From: Salinicola halophilus
GTDB taxonomy: Bacteria; Pseudomonadota; Gammaproteobacteria; Pseudomonadales; Halomonadaceae
Length of the DNA: 64,000 bases
NCBI RefSeq assembly: GCF_003206155.1
Contig: NZ_PZJV01000003.1
Location: 136,652 to 200,651 of the forward strand
Direction: 5' to 3'
This document shows, in pieces, positions 35,176-45,857 of this stretch. A model generated the notes under the pieces. It had not been told where the DNA came from, searched no databases, and saw nothing but the letters and a program-made list of their open reading frames with translations. The position numbers were made by a program, and so were the translations under genes. Each line of letters opens with the position of its first letter. The stretch's first letter is position 1.

Positions 35176-37365
35176 ATGACCGAACGACACGATAGCGAAA
35201 CCGACGAAGGTATGGCCCTGCAGGGCGGTTTCGTGATGGGGTCGAGAATCCAGGAAGGCCTCCCCCATCCGCTGGGTGCGACCTGGGACGGACTCGGGGT
35301 CAACTTTGCCCTGTTCTCCGCGCACGCGACGCGCGTCGAGCTTTGCCTGTTCGACGAGGCGGGCGAAGAGGAGATCGAGAGAATCGTGCTGCCCGAATAC
35401 ACCGATGAGGTGTGGCACGGCTATCTGCCCGATGCCCGACCGGGTCAGCTCTACGGTTATCGGGTTCACGGCCCTTACGAACCGGAGGCGGGGCATCGCT
35501 TCAACCCCAACAAGCTCCTGATCGATCCCTACGCCAAACAGCTGGTGGGCGAACTGGTATGGGATGACGCGCTCTACGGCTACACCATCGGTCACGAAGA
35601 CGGGGACCTGAGCTTCGATGAGCGTGACAGCGCGCCGTTCATGCCGCGCTGTCGGGTCATCGACCCCGCCTTCACCTGGGGCCGGTCTACCGAGATCATG
35701 GTGCCCTGGAGCGACACGGTCATCTACGAAGCCCACGCGCGTGGCTACACCATGCGCCACCCGGCCGTGCCCGAGGAGCTACGCGGGACCTTCTCGGGGC
35801 TCGCCGTCCCGGAGGTGATCGACTATCTCAAGGCGCTGGGTATCTCTTCCATGGAGCTGATGCCGATCCACGCCTTCGCCGACGATCGCCATCTCCAGGA
35901 GAAGGACCTGCACAACTACTGGGGATACAACACCCTGGCGTTCTTCGTGCCGCATCCGCGCTACATGGCGACCGAAAGCATCAGTGAATTCAAGCAGATG
36001 GTGGCGCGCTATCACGCCGCCGGCATCGAAGTGCTGCTCGACGTGGTCTACAACCACACCGCCGAAGGCAACGAGATGGGGCCGACGCTGTCGTTCAAGG
36101 GGATCGACAACGCTTCCTACTATCGCCTGATGCCGGAAGAGAATCGTTACTACATCAACGACACCGGCACGGGTAATACGCTCAACCTGTCGCATCCCCG
36201 TGTGCTGCAGATGGTCACCGACTCGCTTCGCTACTGGGCCAGCGAGATGCGCGTCGACGGCTTTCGTTTCGACTTGGCGACGATTCTCGGCCGCGAGAGC
36301 GATGGCTTCGACGAGGGCGGTGGCTTTCTCGACTCCTGCCGACAGGACCCGCTGCTGTCGCAGTGCAAACTGATCGCCGAGCCTTGGGACTGCGGCCCCG
36401 GCGGCTATCAGGTCGGCAAGTTTCCGCCGGGATGGGCGGAGTGGAACGATCGCTTCCGCGACGACATGCGTGCATTCTGGCGCGGCGACGAGGGCAAGCT
36501 TCCCGCGTTCGCCAATCGGCTGACGGCGTCCGCGGATCTGTTCAACCATCGCGGTCGCAAGGCGTTCTCGTCGATCAACTTCGTCACCGCTCACGACGGC
36601 TTCACGCTGCGCGATCTGGTCAGCTACAGCGACAAGCACAACGAGGCCAACGGTGAAGACAATCAGGACGGTCACGACGATAACGTCTCCTGGAACCACG
36701 GCGCCGAAGGCGAAACGGACGACGCCGAGATTCGCGAGCTGCGCATGCGCCAGATGCGCAACCAGCTGGCGACGCTGATTCTCTCTCAAGGCACGCCGAT
36801 GCTGCTGGGCGGCGATGAGTTCGGTCGCACCCAGGGCGGCAACAACAACGCCTACTGTCAGGACAGCGAGATCGGCTGGGTCGACTGGGACTTCTCCGAC
36901 GAAGGGCGTGAGCTGCTCGCCTTCACTCGCAAGCTGATCCGCCTGCGCCGACACTACCCGATCCTCGAGCGGGGGCGCTTCATGACCGGCAAGCTCAACG
37001 AGCAGTTGGGCATCAAGGACGTGACTTGGCTGACGCCCGACGCCGAGGAGATGGTCGATGATGACTGGCACCGCGACAACGCCAAGGCGATTGCAGTGGT
37101 GCTCGACGGTCACGCGCAGCCGACCGGCATCTGTGCGCCGGGCAACGACGTCACCGTGCTGCTCACGATCAACGCAAGTCCCGAGGAGGTCGTTTTCGTG
37201 CTGCCGGAATCCCCCGGCGGCAGTCAGTGGGTGCGCCGTATCGATACCTTCGACCCGGCCGCCGAGGACGTTCGCTGCGACATGAAGACGGAATATGGCG
37301 TCAAGGGTCGCAGCCTTTCGCTGTTCGAGCTGGTCGAAGAGGGTCGTGGCGCGCCGCATGCCTGA
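35176..37365 (+). CDS. glgX: glycogen debranching enzyme
   Basis: GH13 isoamylase-type enzyme of 729 residues that hydrolyses alpha-1,6 branches of glycogen. N-terminal CBM48 part: [20 protein letters not shown]. Barrel motifs: [31 protein letters not shown], nucleophile in [14 protein letters not shown], acid/base in [16 protein letters not shown], third Asp in [16 protein letters not shown]. The start at 35176 is chosen because GGAG lies 6 nt before it; an ATG four codons upstream contains that GGAG itself. It precedes glgB by 58 nt on the same strand. Confidence 0.95.
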   Translation: MTERHDSETDEGMALQGGFVMGSRIQEGLPHPLGATWDGLGVNFALFSAHATRVELCLFDEAGEEEIERIVLPEYTDEVWHGYLPDARPGQLYGYRVHGPYEPEAGHRFNPNKLLIDPYAKQLVGELVWDDALYGYTIGHEDGDLSFDERDSAPFMPRCRVIDPAFTWGRSTEIMVPWSDTVIYEAHARGYTMRHPAVPEELRGTFSGLAVPEVIDYLKALGISSMELMPIHAFADDRHLQEKDLHNYWGYNTLAFFVPHPRYMATESISEFKQMVARYHAAGIEVLLDVVYNHTAEGNEMGPTLSFKGIDNASYYRLMPEENRYYINDTGTGNTLNLSHPRVLQMVTDSLRYWASEMRVDGFRFDLATILGRESDGFDEGGGFLDSCRQDPLLSQCKLIAEPWDCGPGGYQVGKFPPGWAEWNDRFRDDMRAFWRGDEGKLPAFANRLTASADLFNHRGRKAFSSINFVTAHDGFTLRDLVSYSDKHNEANGEDNQDGHDDNVSWNHGAEGETDDAEIRELRMRQMRNQLATLILSQGTPMLLGGDEFGRTQGGNNNAYCQDSEIGWVDWDFSDEGRELLAFTRKLIRLRRHYPILERGRFMTGKLNEQLGIKDVTWLTPDAEEMVDDDWHRDNAKAIAVVLDGHAQPTGICAPGNDVTVLLTINASPEEVVFVLPESPGGSQWVRRIDTFDPAAEDVRCDMKTEYGVKGRSLSLFELVEEGRGAPHA

Positions 37366-37423
37366 TGTCGAACGTACAGACGTCGCTCACGGAAGTTCAC
37401 GCGCCGATGACCAGGGAGAGTTC

Positions 37424-39637
37424 ATGACACAGACCGATATCGCAGCTAGCGCCGCATCGACGATCGATGCGGCCGACATGGAAGCACTCGCCACCGGCAC
37501 CCATGCCAATCCGTTTTCGGTGCTCGGCCCGCATAGACGAGGTGACGGTCGCGTTGAAGTGCGTGCCTACCTGCCCGGGGCCGAAGGGGTGACGCTGATC
37601 GCCGCCGAGGACGACCGTACGCTGGCGGAGTGCCGGGTCGGCGGCATCGCCGGGCTGTTCATCGGCGAACTTCCCACGGAACAAGCCTACCGGCTGCGCG
37701 TCCGCTGGCCGGCCTCCGAACAGATCGTTGCGGATTCCTACGCCTTCGAGCTACTGCTCGGTGAAACCGATCTCTACCTGATCGGCGAGGGTAACCACCG
37801 CCGACTCGGGCACTGCCTGGGGGCGCAGCAGATGAGCGTCGCCGGGGTCGACGGCGTGCGCTTCGCCGTCTGGGCACCCAATGCGCAGCGCGTCGCGGTC
37901 GTCGGGGATTTCAACGGCTGGGATACCCGCCGCCACGGCATGCGCGCTCGCTACCCCTCCGGCGTCTGGGAGATTTTTGTGCCCGGTCTCGCCGCCGGCG
38001 AGCGTTACAAGTTCGCGCTCATCGACATCAACGGCGAGCGCTCGCTCAAGGCCGATCCCATGGCGCTCTCCACCGAGGCACCGCCGCTGACGGCATCGGT
38101 CGTGGCGAGTTCGGCCTCCTTCGAATGGCACGACGACGAGTGGATGGCCAATCGCGGCGGGCGCCACGCGCCGAGCGCGCCGATCTCGATCTACGAGATC
38201 CATGCCAACTCGTGGCGCAAGCACGGTGGCGATGACGGTGAGATCTATCAGTGGCCCGATCTGGTCGATTCGCTGATTCCCTACGTGGTCGAGATGGGGT
38301 TCACCCATATCGAATTGATGCCGATCATGGAGTATCCGTTCGGCGGCTCCTGGGGCTACCAGCCGCTGTCGCTGTTCGCGCCCAGCGGACGTTTCGGCAC
38401 GCCGGCGGATTTCGCCGCCTTCATCGATGCCTGCCACCGGGCCGGCGTCGGGGTGATTCTCGACTGGGTGCCGGGCCACTTTCCTTCCGATCCGCACGGG
38501 CTCGCCCGCTTCGACGGAACCGCGCTCTACGAATATGCGCATCCGTTCGAGGGGTATCACCAGGACTGGAACACCTACATCTACAATCTGGGGCGGCGCG
38601 AGGTACACGGCTTCATGCTCGCCTCGGCGCTGCACTGGCTGCGCGATTTCCACATCGATGGCCTGCGCGTGGATGCGGTGGCATCGATGATCTACCGCAA
38701 CTACTCCCGGCGTGAGGGCGAATGGATTCCCAACCGCCACGGCGGCTCGGAGAATCTCGAGGCAGTAGAGTTCCTGCAGCATCTCAATCAGGTCGCCGCG
38801 AGCGAAGCGCCCGGCAGCGTCGTCATCGCCGAGGAGTCCACCGCGTGGCCCGGGGTCACTCGGCCGGTCGAACAGCAGGGCATGGGCTTCGACTACAAGT
38901 GGAACATGGGCTGGATGCACGACAGTCTGAGCTACATGAGTCACGACCCGCTCTATCGCGGCTTTCATCACGATCAGCTGACGTTCGGTCTGGTCTACGC
39001 CTTCGACGAGCGATTCATGCTGCCGATCTCCCACGATGAAGTGGTTCACGGCAAGGGGTCACTGATCGACAAGATGCCCGGCGACGAGTGGCAGCGTTTC
39101 GCCAATCTGCGCGCTTACTTGAGCTTCATGTGGTTCCATCCGGGCAAGAAGCTTCTGTTCATGGGCTGCGAATTCGCCCAGGGGCGTGAATGGAGTCATG
39201 ATCGCGAGCTCGACTGGTTCCTGCTCGCCAACGCGCCCAATGCGGGTATCCAACGCCTTGTGCGCGATCTCAACACCGTCTATCGCGAACGGCCCGAACT
39301 GCACGTACGAGATTGCGACAGCGAAGGGTTCCACTGGGTGGTGGGCGACGACAGTCACAATAGCGTCTTCGCCTGGTGGCGAATCGACGCGCAGGGTAAC
39401 CGCGTGCTCGCCGTCGCCAACATGACCCCGCGATCGCTGGACGGGTATCGCATCGGCGTTCCCGTCGCCGGTCAGTGGCGCGAACGCTTCAACTCCGACG
39501 CTGACTGCTACGGAGGCAGCAACCTGGGCAACGGCGGTGGCCTGACCACGGAATCGACGGCGGTCCATGGTGAATCGCAGTCGCTGGTGATGACACTGCC
39601 GCCGCTGGGAGTCGTGCTGCTGACACCCGGCGGCTGA
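37424..39637 (+). CDS. glgB: 1,4-alpha-glucan branching enzyme
   Basis: GH13 branching enzyme of 737 residues. Two N-terminal beta domains (NPFSVLGPH near residue 30; a CBM48 with [20 protein letters not shown] near 147-166) precede the barrel. Catalytic residues: D417 in [12 protein letters not shown]470 in VIAEEST, D538 in [11 protein letters not shown]. The start at 37424 has AGGGAGAG upstream. Full-length and intact, it is the reference against which the shorter paralogue at 26336-27673 is seen to be catalytically empty. It ends in a gap convergent with trehalase. Confidence 0.96.
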   Translation: MTQTDIAASAASTIDAADMEALATGTHANPFSVLGPHRRGDGRVEVRAYLPGAEGVTLIAAEDDRTLAECRVGGIAGLFIGELPTEQAYRLRVRWPASEQIVADSYAFELLLGETDLYLIGEGNHRRLGHCLGAQQMSVAGVDGVRFAVWAPNAQRVAVVGDFNGWDTRRHGMRARYPSGVWEIFVPGLAAGERYKFALIDINGERSLKADPMALSTEAPPLTASVVASSASFEWHDDEWMANRGGRHAPSAPISIYEIHANSWRKHGGDDGEIYQWPDLVDSLIPYVVEMGFTHIELMPIMEYPFGGSWGYQPLSLFAPSGRFGTPADFAAFIDACHRAGVGVILDWVPGHFPSDPHGLARFDGTALYEYAHPFEGYHQDWNTYIYNLGRREVHGFMLASALHWLRDFHIDGLRVDAVASMIYRNYSRREGEWIPNRHGGSENLEAVEFLQHLNQVAASEAPGSVVIAEESTAWPGVTRPVEQQGMGFDYKWNMGWMHDSLSYMSHDPLYRGFHHDQLTFGLVYAFDERFMLPISHDEVVHGKGSLIDKMPGDEWQRFANLRAYLSFMWFHPGKKLLFMGCEFAQGREWSHDRELDWFLLANAPNAGIQRLVRDLNTVYRERPELHVRDCDSEGFHWVVGDDSHNSVFAWWRIDAQGNRVLAVANMTPRSLDGYRIGVPVAGQWRERFNSDADCYGGSNLGNGGGLTTESTAVHGESQSLVMTLPPLGVVLLTPGG

Positions 39638-39787
39638 AATCCCGGCGCCGGATCGAGTTCTCGGGGTCCGATGAAAACGCAGCCCCCCCGACGCCCTGGC
39701 GCCGGAGGGACTGTTTTGAGTGCCGACGTTTCTGTCTTGCCGTTTTTTCAAGACATCTCTTGACCGCCGTTTCTGTCGCGACCGGTC

Positions 39788-41362
39788 TCAGCCCACCGTC
39801 ATGCCCTGACGCTGGGCGAGCAGCGCGCGGGTGACGCCGTTGGTCCAGCCAAAGCCGTCCTGGAGCGGGTATTCGCCGCCGCCGGCGAGTTCGGCGCCGG
39901 GGTAGAGCACGTACTTCTCCACCAGCTTGTGTTCGCGCTGGTAGAGATCGTCCACCAGCTTGAGCCAGCGGTCGGCCAGGTCCTCGGCGGCTTCGTCGAA
40001 GCCGTAGTGGCGAAACCCTTCGATCGCCATCCACTGCAGCGGTGCCCAGCCGTTGGGATGGTCCCACTGCTGGTGGCTGTCGTTGATCTCGGTAGTGACG
40101 AGACCGCCGGGGGCCAGCAGGCGCTGGACCACGATATTGACCACGCGCTCGGCCTGGTGCTTCGAGGCCAGCTGCAGATAGAGCGGTGCGACGCAGGCGG
40201 CGGTGAGGTGAATGCTGCGTTCGCCGCGCTGCCAGTCGTAGTCGTAGTAGGCGCCGCGCTCTTCGCACCAGAGATAGCGATCGACTGCCTCTCGCCGACG
40301 CTCGGCGCGGTCGCTGAAGACCTCGGCTTCCTCCCCTTCGTCGTTGGCCTTGCAGAGCTTGGCCAGAATGAATTCCAGGTGGTAGAGCATGGCGTTGAGT
40401 TCGATGGGAATGAACGCCGTGGTACGAATCGTCTTGAGATCCTGGGTGTCGTCCAGCCACCGCCCGCTGAAGTCCCAGCCACTTTCGGCACCCGCGCGAA
40501 GATCCCGGTAGAGCTCGTGCGAGGGTCGGTCGGTCTCCTGCGCCAGTTCGTAATCCTCACGATAGGACTCTTCTCGTGGCGTATTGCGATCGTCCCAGTG
40601 GCGATTGAGCAGGCTGTCCGCGTCGAGTCGTACGCAGCGGCGGTAGCACTCGCCCGGGGCCAGATCCGCTTCGCCGTCCATCCAGAAGGCGTATTCGCGC
40701 TTCAACTGCGGCAGATAGTCGATCGCCCGGCGCTGACCGCTCTGTTCGAGCAGCGCCACCATCATCGAGAACATCGGCAGTTGGGAGCGGCTCAGGTAGT
40801 AGCTGCGATTGCCGTTGGGCATGTGGCCATAGCGGGAGATCAGATCGGCACAGTTGTCGGTCACCGAGCAGAGCAGCGCGTCTTCGCCGCTGGCGGCCAG
40901 CCCCAGCATGGTGAAGTAGGAGTCCCAGTAGTAGAACTCGCGAAAGCGTCCGCCGGGTACGACGTAGTCGTGGGAGAGCGAGAGCAGCGACGACCACAGC
41001 GGGTGCTGACGGGAGTTGCGCGTCAGCGCCGGCCAGAGCTGATCGATGTGCTTGGCGATGTCCTCTTTCGGCCCGGCCTCGTAGCCGGTGCACTGCAGGG
41101 GGTCGTCGTCGAAGTACTCGTCGACGAAGGCGCGCAGGTCGAAATCGGGTTCGTGCCGAGCCGCTTCGAACGCCGCCATGATATGCGTCGGCGAGCGCTT
41201 GGGGACGCTGTCGGCGAACGTCTTCGAGTCCTCGAAGAGGTGGGCGAGCGCGACCGTCTCGAACAGTTCGCCGAAGCGGTCATGGGGCGTCACGGCGGCA
41301 TCGAGAATGCGCTCGTCGGCTTCGTGATCGGCCTGAAGGCCGGTGGGCATCGTCGATTCCAT
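39788..41362 (-). CDS. treF: cytoplasmic alpha,alpha-trehalase (GH37)
   Basis: Trehalase of 524 residues splitting trehalose to two glucose. Both GH37 signatures are present: PGGRFREFYYWDSYF (about residues 137-151) and QWDHPNGWAPLQW (about 443-455), plus the catalytic loop DFSGRWLDD. No signal peptide, so it resembles the cytoplasmic TreF type. The first ATG (41362) has only a distant AGG; a second four codons on is equally possible. Its product feeds glucokinase at 6306-7265, and it opposes TreY/TreZ, closing a glucan-trehalose-glucose cycle. Confidence 0.93.
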   Translation of the reverse strand: MESTMPTGLQADHEADERILDAAVTPHDRFGELFETVALAHLFEDSKTFADSVPKRSPTHIMAAFEAARHEPDFDLRAFVDEYFDDDPLQCTGYEAGPKEDIAKHIDQLWPALTRNSRQHPLWSSLLSLSHDYVVPGGRFREFYYWDSYFTMLGLAASGEDALLCSVTDNCADLISRYGHMPNGNRSYYLSRSQLPMFSMMVALLEQSGQRRAIDYLPQLKREYAFWMDGEADLAPGECYRRCVRLDADSLLNRHWDDRNTPREESYREDYELAQETDRPSHELYRDLRAGAESGWDFSGRWLDDTQDLKTIRTTAFIPIELNAMLYHLEFILAKLCKANDEGEEAEVFSDRAERRREAVDRYLWCEERGAYYDYDWQRGERSIHLTAACVAPLYLQLASKHQAERVVNIVVQRLLAPGGLVTTEINDSHQQWDHPNGWAPLQWMAIEGFRHYGFDEAAEDLADRWLKLVDDLYQREHKLVEKYVLYPGAELAGGGEYPLQDGFGWTNGVTRALLAQRQGMTVG

Positions 41363-41415
41363 AGCGTGAACGGGACCTGTTGGACGGTTTCAGAGGAGAG
41401 GGGTGTCGACGTCGT

Positions 41416-41460
41416 CCGACCGAGGCGAGCCCGCACCCGGCACGGGCTCGCCTCGGTCGG
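41416..41460 (-). terminator. 18-bp perfect hairpin between SDR and trehalase genes
   Basis: Perfect 18-bp arms (41416-41433 and 41443-41460) with a 9-nt loop lie 12 nt after the SDR stop codon on the minus strand. No T-run follows, but the stability suggests a terminator or a barrier that separates SDR transcription from treF. Confidence 0.6.
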
Positions 41461-41472
41461 GTGCGCAGGGGC

Positions 41473-42261
41473 TCACTCCTGATAGTGCTGGAGTAGGCCG
41501 CCGTCGACGGGGAGCGTCGTGCCGGTCATGTAGTCGGCATCCGCCGAGGCGAGAAATGCCACGACGCCGGCGACGTCCTCGGAGCGGCCCAGCCGGTTGA
41601 GCGGTATGTTGCCGAGCAGGTGCTTGAGCTTTTCCGGGTCGTCGTCGAGGTCGGCATTGATCGGTGTCTTGATCGCCCCCGGCGCCACGCCGTTGACGGT
41701 GATGCCGAGCGGCGCCAATTCTACCGCGAGATTGCGCGTGAGCATGCGAATACCGCCCTTCGCCACGCAGTAGCTGCTGAAACCGGGAAAGGGAAGATCC
41801 TCGTGAACCGAGCTCATGTTGATGATGCGCCCGCCGTGCTCGGCGTCACGCAGATGATTCACGAACGCCTGGGTGGTGAAGAACACGCCTTTCAGATTGG
41901 TGTCCACCACGCTGTCGTAATCCGATTCGGTCACGTCCCAGAAGGGCGCTTCGATTTCGAGCCCGGCATTGTTGACCAGGATGTCGAGCCGGCCCATCGC
42001 CGCGACGCTTTCGTCGATCAGGCGTTGATTGGTTGCCGTGTCGGCGATGTCGCCGGTGACCACGGCGGCACGCCGGCCGTAGGCGCGTACGCGTTCGGCG
42101 CTCTCGTCGGCGCGCTCGGAGGGCTTGCTGCCGCTGATGACCACGTCGGCACCTTCCTGTGCCAGACGTTCGGCGATGGCACGGCCGATGCCCGAGGAGC
42201 TACCGGTCACGAGTGCCACCTGGCCGTCGAGACGGCCGCGACGCTGTGTCTGTTCGTCCAT
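41473..42261 (-). CDS. SDR-family oxidoreductase, glucose 1-dehydrogenase-like
   Basis: Classical short-chain dehydrogenase of 262 residues. Cofactor motif VTGSSSGIGRAIAERLAQ (TGxxxGIG), NNAG in ILVNNAGLEI, catalytic Ser in IINMSSVHED, and YxxxK in YCVAKGG. The C-terminal GVAPGAIKTPINADL and TGTTLPVDGGLLQHY resemble Bacillus glucose 1-dehydrogenases. The start at 42261 follows AAAGGA; a longer frame has no ribosome site. Annotated substrates in this family are often wrong, so only oxidoreductase is secure; glucose or a related polyol fits the neighbourhood. Confidence 0.88.
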   Translation of the reverse strand: MDEQTQRRGRLDGQVALVTGSSSGIGRAIAERLAQEGADVVISGSKPSERADESAERVRAYGRRAAVVTGDIADTATNQRLIDESVAAMGRLDILVNNAGLEIEAPFWDVTESDYDSVVDTNLKGVFFTTQAFVNHLRDAEHGGRIINMSSVHEDLPFPGFSSYCVAKGGIRMLTRNLAVELAPLGITVNGVAPGAIKTPINADLDDDPEKLKHLLGNIPLNRLGRSEDVAGVVAFLASADADYMTGTTLPVDGGLLQHYQE

Positions 42262-42584
42262 GATGCGTCCTTTGCTGGATAAAACGTCGAGTGTGTAACG
42301 GTTTCGTCCGGGAGCACGATGTCCCGGGGGCGCCTGCCGAGGCCTACGGCCCATCGATAGCGGCGGCCGCGATCACGCCGGGTGTCGTCATGAACCGCCG
42401 AACGCGCGACGCATACGAAACATGCTTAGAAGATAGAGCAGGCAGCGCTCAGCGACCAACTCCACCCCGGGGGCGACGAACGCGTTCGGCGTATGAGTGC
42501 GGCCCGAAATTTGTGACCGGCACGCGGCGATAGCATGATGGCCGGCGAAACGCCCGCGGGCGAGCCATGTGTACGGGAGTCGAT
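42262..42584. other. divergent promoter region, no gene seen
   Basis: This gap lies between the start of the SDR gene (minus) and that of the MscS channel gene (plus). Small open frames inside it lack ribosome sites. I see no clear palindrome or promoter pair. Confidence 0.4.
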
Positions 42585-44816
42585 GTGAGGAAGTGGATAC
42601 GAATCGGATGGCTGATCGGGATCGTCGTGACGTTGGCCCTGAGCGTCACGGCGTCGGCGCAGTCGCTGACATCGATGGTCGGCGGCGCTTCGCAGAGCGA
42701 GTCGAGCACCAGCGAAGCGCCCTCGGCGCAGGAGCTCAATGCGTCGCTGGAGCAGATCATCCAGACGCTCGACAACCGGGAAGAGCGCCAGGCGCTGCTG
42801 ACGAGCCTGGAGCAGCTGCGAGACGCCACCGCCGCCGAGGCCGACGAGAGCCCGGTGGGCGACGGCCTGCTCGGGGCGCTTGCCAATTCCTTCAGCGTCT
42901 TCGAGGAGGACGGCCCCGACAACCCCATCAATTACTGGGGCGCGCGGCTCGATCAGGCCGGCGAGGACGTTTCGGCGCTGGTCGGTAGCGGCGCCGATGT
43001 ACCGCGACTGCTGCTCGATCTGCTATGGGTCACCGCGCTCTGGATCGGGGTAACGCTGACGCTCGCCGCGCTCTGGCGCTGGGCCATTCAGCGGCTGGGC
43101 TACTCGCTGCAGATGCCCACCGAGCCGACGACCTGGATGCTGGTGCGCCACATCGTGCGGCGCGTCGTACCGCTGGCCGTGGGCTTCGTCGTCGCGCTGA
43201 TCACGGTGCATCAGATCACGACCTCGAGCATCGGCGTGACGCTGGCCATGATCGCCGCCTACGTCACGCTGTGCGGCTCGCTGTTCGCCGCCGTGTGCGA
43301 GATCGTCTTCTCGCTGTTCGCCAGCGGTCATCGTCAGGTGGCGCTGCGAATCCTGCGCCGACGCGGCGCGCGCTGGCTCTTCGCCCTCGGCTGCCTGGTG
43401 GCGCTGGGTGACGCTTCCAATGCCGCCGGCGTCGTGGAGCCGCTGGGCGAGGGGGTGACGTCGCTGATCTCGCTGCTCGCCAACGTCTGCGCCGCCGTTC
43501 TGCTGGCCGCTTTCGTCATGGGCTTTCGGCGCCCCATTCGGCATCTGATCCGCAATCGCCCCTATCATCAGCGCCAGGAGCGGCGCGCCACGTCCGAGCT
43601 GGTGCGCGTCTTCAGTCGGGTCTGGCACATTCCCATCCTGCTGATGGTGGTGGTCTCGCTAGGCGCCATGCTGATGTCGGCGGAGGACTCGCGCAGCGCC
43701 TTCTTTCGCGCGGTGATCACGGCCGGACTGATGATCGCCACACTCGTTGCCTCGGGGCTGATTCAGCGCCGCAGCGAGAGCGCTCGCGAGAAGCAGTCCT
43801 CGGAATACTGGACGCGGATCCTGCGTCTGGTCTTCACGCTGGCGCACCTGCTCGCCTGGCTGGTGTTCGCGGAGATCGCACTGCGCGTGTGGGGGTCATC
43901 GCTTTGGGTGGTCGGCGGCGCCGAGGGGCTGAGCCAGCAGATCGTCAAGTCCGCCCTCGGCCTGGGCGTCACCTTCCTGGTCGCCTGGCTCGTCTGGATT
44001 CTGGCCGATACCGCCATCCAGCACGCGCTGCTGAAAAGCAGCCGTCGTCACGGTCGGCGGGTCAACGCCAGCGCGCGGGCGCAGACGATCACGCCACTGC
44101 TGCGCAACACCATCTTTTTCACCATCGCGATCATCGCGGTGATCATCGCGCTGGCCAATCTCGGCGTGAACGTCACGCCACTGTTGGCGGGGGCGGGCGT
44201 CATCGGTCTGGCCGTGGGCTTCGGCGCCCAGACCCTGGTCCAGGATCTGATCACGGGGCTGTTCATCCTCATCGAGGATTCGCTGGCCATCGATGACTTC
44301 GTCAATCTGGGCGCACACATGGGCACGGTCGAAGCGCTCAGCATCCGCACCGTCAAGCTGCGCGATCTCGATGGCATCGTGCACATCATTCCGTTCAGCC
44401 AGATTCAGGGCATCCAGAACTACTCGCGGGAGTTCGGCGTGGCGCTGATGCGTATTCGCATCGCGCATCATCTCAAGATCGACGAGGCGATCGAGACCGT
44501 ACGCCAGATCGCCGACGACCTGCGCAGCGATCCGATGATGCGTCACCACATCTGGTCACCGCTGGAGATTCAGGGCGTGGAGAGCTTCGATGCCGGCGCC
44601 GCCATCCTGCGTATTCGCATGCGCACCGCGCCGGTGATGCAGTGGGACGTGGCGCGCGCCTTCAATCTGAGGTTGAAGCAGCACTTCGACGCGCAGGGGA
44701 TCGATCTGGCGATGCCGCGCATGAGCGTGGTAATGGAGCAGAATCCGGCCGCGACTGCCGACGTCGACGGCACCCGCGAGCCGGTCACGGCGCCCCGGGC
44801 GCCGGATTCCGAGTAG
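42585..44816 (+). CDS. MscS-family mechanosensitive channel (YbiO-like)
   Basis: Large MscS-type channel of about 743 residues. A signal peptide (RKWIRIGWLIGIVVTLALSVTASAQS) and a periplasmic domain of about 110 residues precede several membrane segments. The MscS core is near residues 500-640: TM3 in AGVIGLAVGFGAQTLVQD, then FILIEDSLAIDDFV, GTVEALSIRTVKLRDLDG and HIIPFSQI. The size and layout match E. coli YbiO. The start is ambiguous: GTG at 42585 follows GGGAG by 5 nt and yields a clean leader, while an ATG at 42567 adds six residues. It should release solutes on hypo-osmotic shock, consistent with an organism that accumulates trehalose. Confidence 0.88.
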   Translation: MRKWIRIGWLIGIVVTLALSVTASAQSLTSMVGGASQSESSTSEAPSAQELNASLEQIIQTLDNREERQALLTSLEQLRDATAAEADESPVGDGLLGALANSFSVFEEDGPDNPINYWGARLDQAGEDVSALVGSGADVPRLLLDLLWVTALWIGVTLTLAALWRWAIQRLGYSLQMPTEPTTWMLVRHIVRRVVPLAVGFVVALITVHQITTSSIGVTLAMIAAYVTLCGSLFAAVCEIVFSLFASGHRQVALRILRRRGARWLFALGCLVALGDASNAAGVVEPLGEGVTSLISLLANVCAAVLLAAFVMGFRRPIRHLIRNRPYHQRQERRATSELVRVFSRVWHIPILLMVVVSLGAMLMSAEDSRSAFFRAVITAGLMIATLVASGLIQRRSESAREKQSSEYWTRILRLVFTLAHLLAWLVFAEIALRVWGSSLWVVGGAEGLSQQIVKSALGLGVTFLVAWLVWILADTAIQHALLKSSRRHGRRVNASARAQTITPLLRNTIFFTIAIIAVIIALANLGVNVTPLLAGAGVIGLAVGFGAQTLVQDLITGLFILIEDSLAIDDFVNLGAHMGTVEALSIRTVKLRDLDGIVHIIPFSQIQGIQNYSREFGVALMRIRIAHHLKIDEAIETVRQIADDLRSDPMMRHHIWSPLEIQGVESFDAGAAILRIRMRTAPVMQWDVARAFNLRLKQHFDAQGIDLAMPRMSVVMEQNPAATADVDGTREPVTAPRAPDSE

Positions 44817-44960
44817 CACGATTCGACGTCGCAGCGGCCGGGAAGACGCTCGCGGCGTCGGCGCCGAACCGGGCGTCGGCGACGCCACAGCGGGCAGAGG
44901 TCGGCCAAGCCTTCTAGGCTGAAGACGTGTCATGCGACATCTTCATCGGCAGGAGGCCAG

Positions 44961-45857
44961 ATGAGCACCACTCGACGGATCGGTAGGGCAGGACGGGACG
45001 AGAGCGTATCCACCGGCGACGTCATTCGTTGGCTGCAGAGGTGGATGTCGCTGATGGTGCTCGTTCTGCTGGCGGGCTGCACGCGTCCGGAGGGGCGTGA
45101 TGCCTGGGTTCAGCGCCAGTCCGATGCCCGACTCGATGTGGCGCCGGTGTATGCCGAGACCTACCGCGGGCGGCTCGGCTGCGCGACGTGCGTCGAGCCA
45201 GCGACCGAGGCGGAGCTGACGCTCTATCGTCAGCGCCGAACCGGCGCGCCTTCCGGCTACCAGCTCGATCGCTATCCGGTCGGCGACAGCGAACAACCGG
45301 TGGCCGATGACGGCGTCGCCAGCGAGCACGGACAGTGGCTGATCACGCGAAGCGGCGAGCGCAGCACGGATCGTCCGATCTATCGTCTGACGCCGGATGA
45401 CGCCTCCGGGCGGGTCCGTCAGTTTGAACAGCCGGATGCGCAGACGCTGATCCGCCTGGATGGCGGGCACGGCGAGCGCGCAACCCTCGAGCGCACGACG
45501 ATGCCTCGCCACCGCGATCTGACGATCACGGAAGCCGACAGCGGCCTGTCGCAGACGATCGCCGTGGGACAGACGTTGACGGTGAGCCTGTCTTCCCCGG
45601 CCGGTGAAGGGTTCGGATGGCGGCTGATCGACCCGCCCGAGGGGGCGCTCGAACCGCTGGGTTCGCCGATGCGTGTCGCCGCCGGCCAGATGCGCCAGCA
45701 GGTCGAACCGAACAGTACTGCCGTCTGGCAGTTCAGGGCACGCTACCCCGGTGACGTGGCACTGCGCTTCGAGCTGGCAGCCAGCGACCCTACCGCGGTG
45801 CCCCCCGAAGCGGCGCCGGCAAGAGTGGTGCGTTACACCGTCCATATCACCGAATAG
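44961..45857 (+). CDS. lipoprotein with NlpE-like and chagasin-like domains
   Basis: A 298-residue lipoprotein. A 28-residue lead precedes the hydrophobic leader, and the lipobox is LLAGC with C40 acylated. Residues about 65-170 look like the NlpE N-terminal domain: ETYRGRLGCATC (C74 and C77 form the CxxC), ELTLYRQRR, GQWLITRSG and LIRLDG. Residues about 186-298 resemble an I42 chagasin-like immunoglobulin fold: a loop GEGFGWRLID in place of NPTTGYxW, and STAVWQFRARYPGDVALRF. The third inhibitory loop (RPW) is absent. AGGAGG lies 5 nt before the ATG. A role in envelope sensing or protease interaction is inferred. Both domain calls are by eye. Confidence 0.65.
   Translation: MSTTRRIGRAGRDESVSTGDVIRWLQRWMSLMVLVLLAGCTRPEGRDAWVQRQSDARLDVAPVYAETYRGRLGCATCVEPATEAELTLYRQRRTGAPSGYQLDRYPVGDSEQPVADDGVASEHGQWLITRSGERSTDRPIYRLTPDDASGRVRQFEQPDAQTLIRLDGGHGERATLERTTMPRHRDLTITEADSGLSQTIAVGQTLTVSLSSPAGEGFGWRLIDPPEGALEPLGSPMRVAAGQMRQQVEPNSTAVWQFRARYPGDVALRFELAASDPTAVPPEAAPARVVRYTVHITE

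Noticed and set aside
35779-37359. 526-residue minus-strand frame opposite glgX
   Set aside because: It has no recognisable domain and is fully covered by glgX, which carries all catalytic motifs.
42291-42533. 80-residue plus-strand frame before the MscS gene
   Set aside because: There is no ribosome site or recognisable domain, and the composition is Arg/Pro-rich as in noncoding GC-rich DNA.
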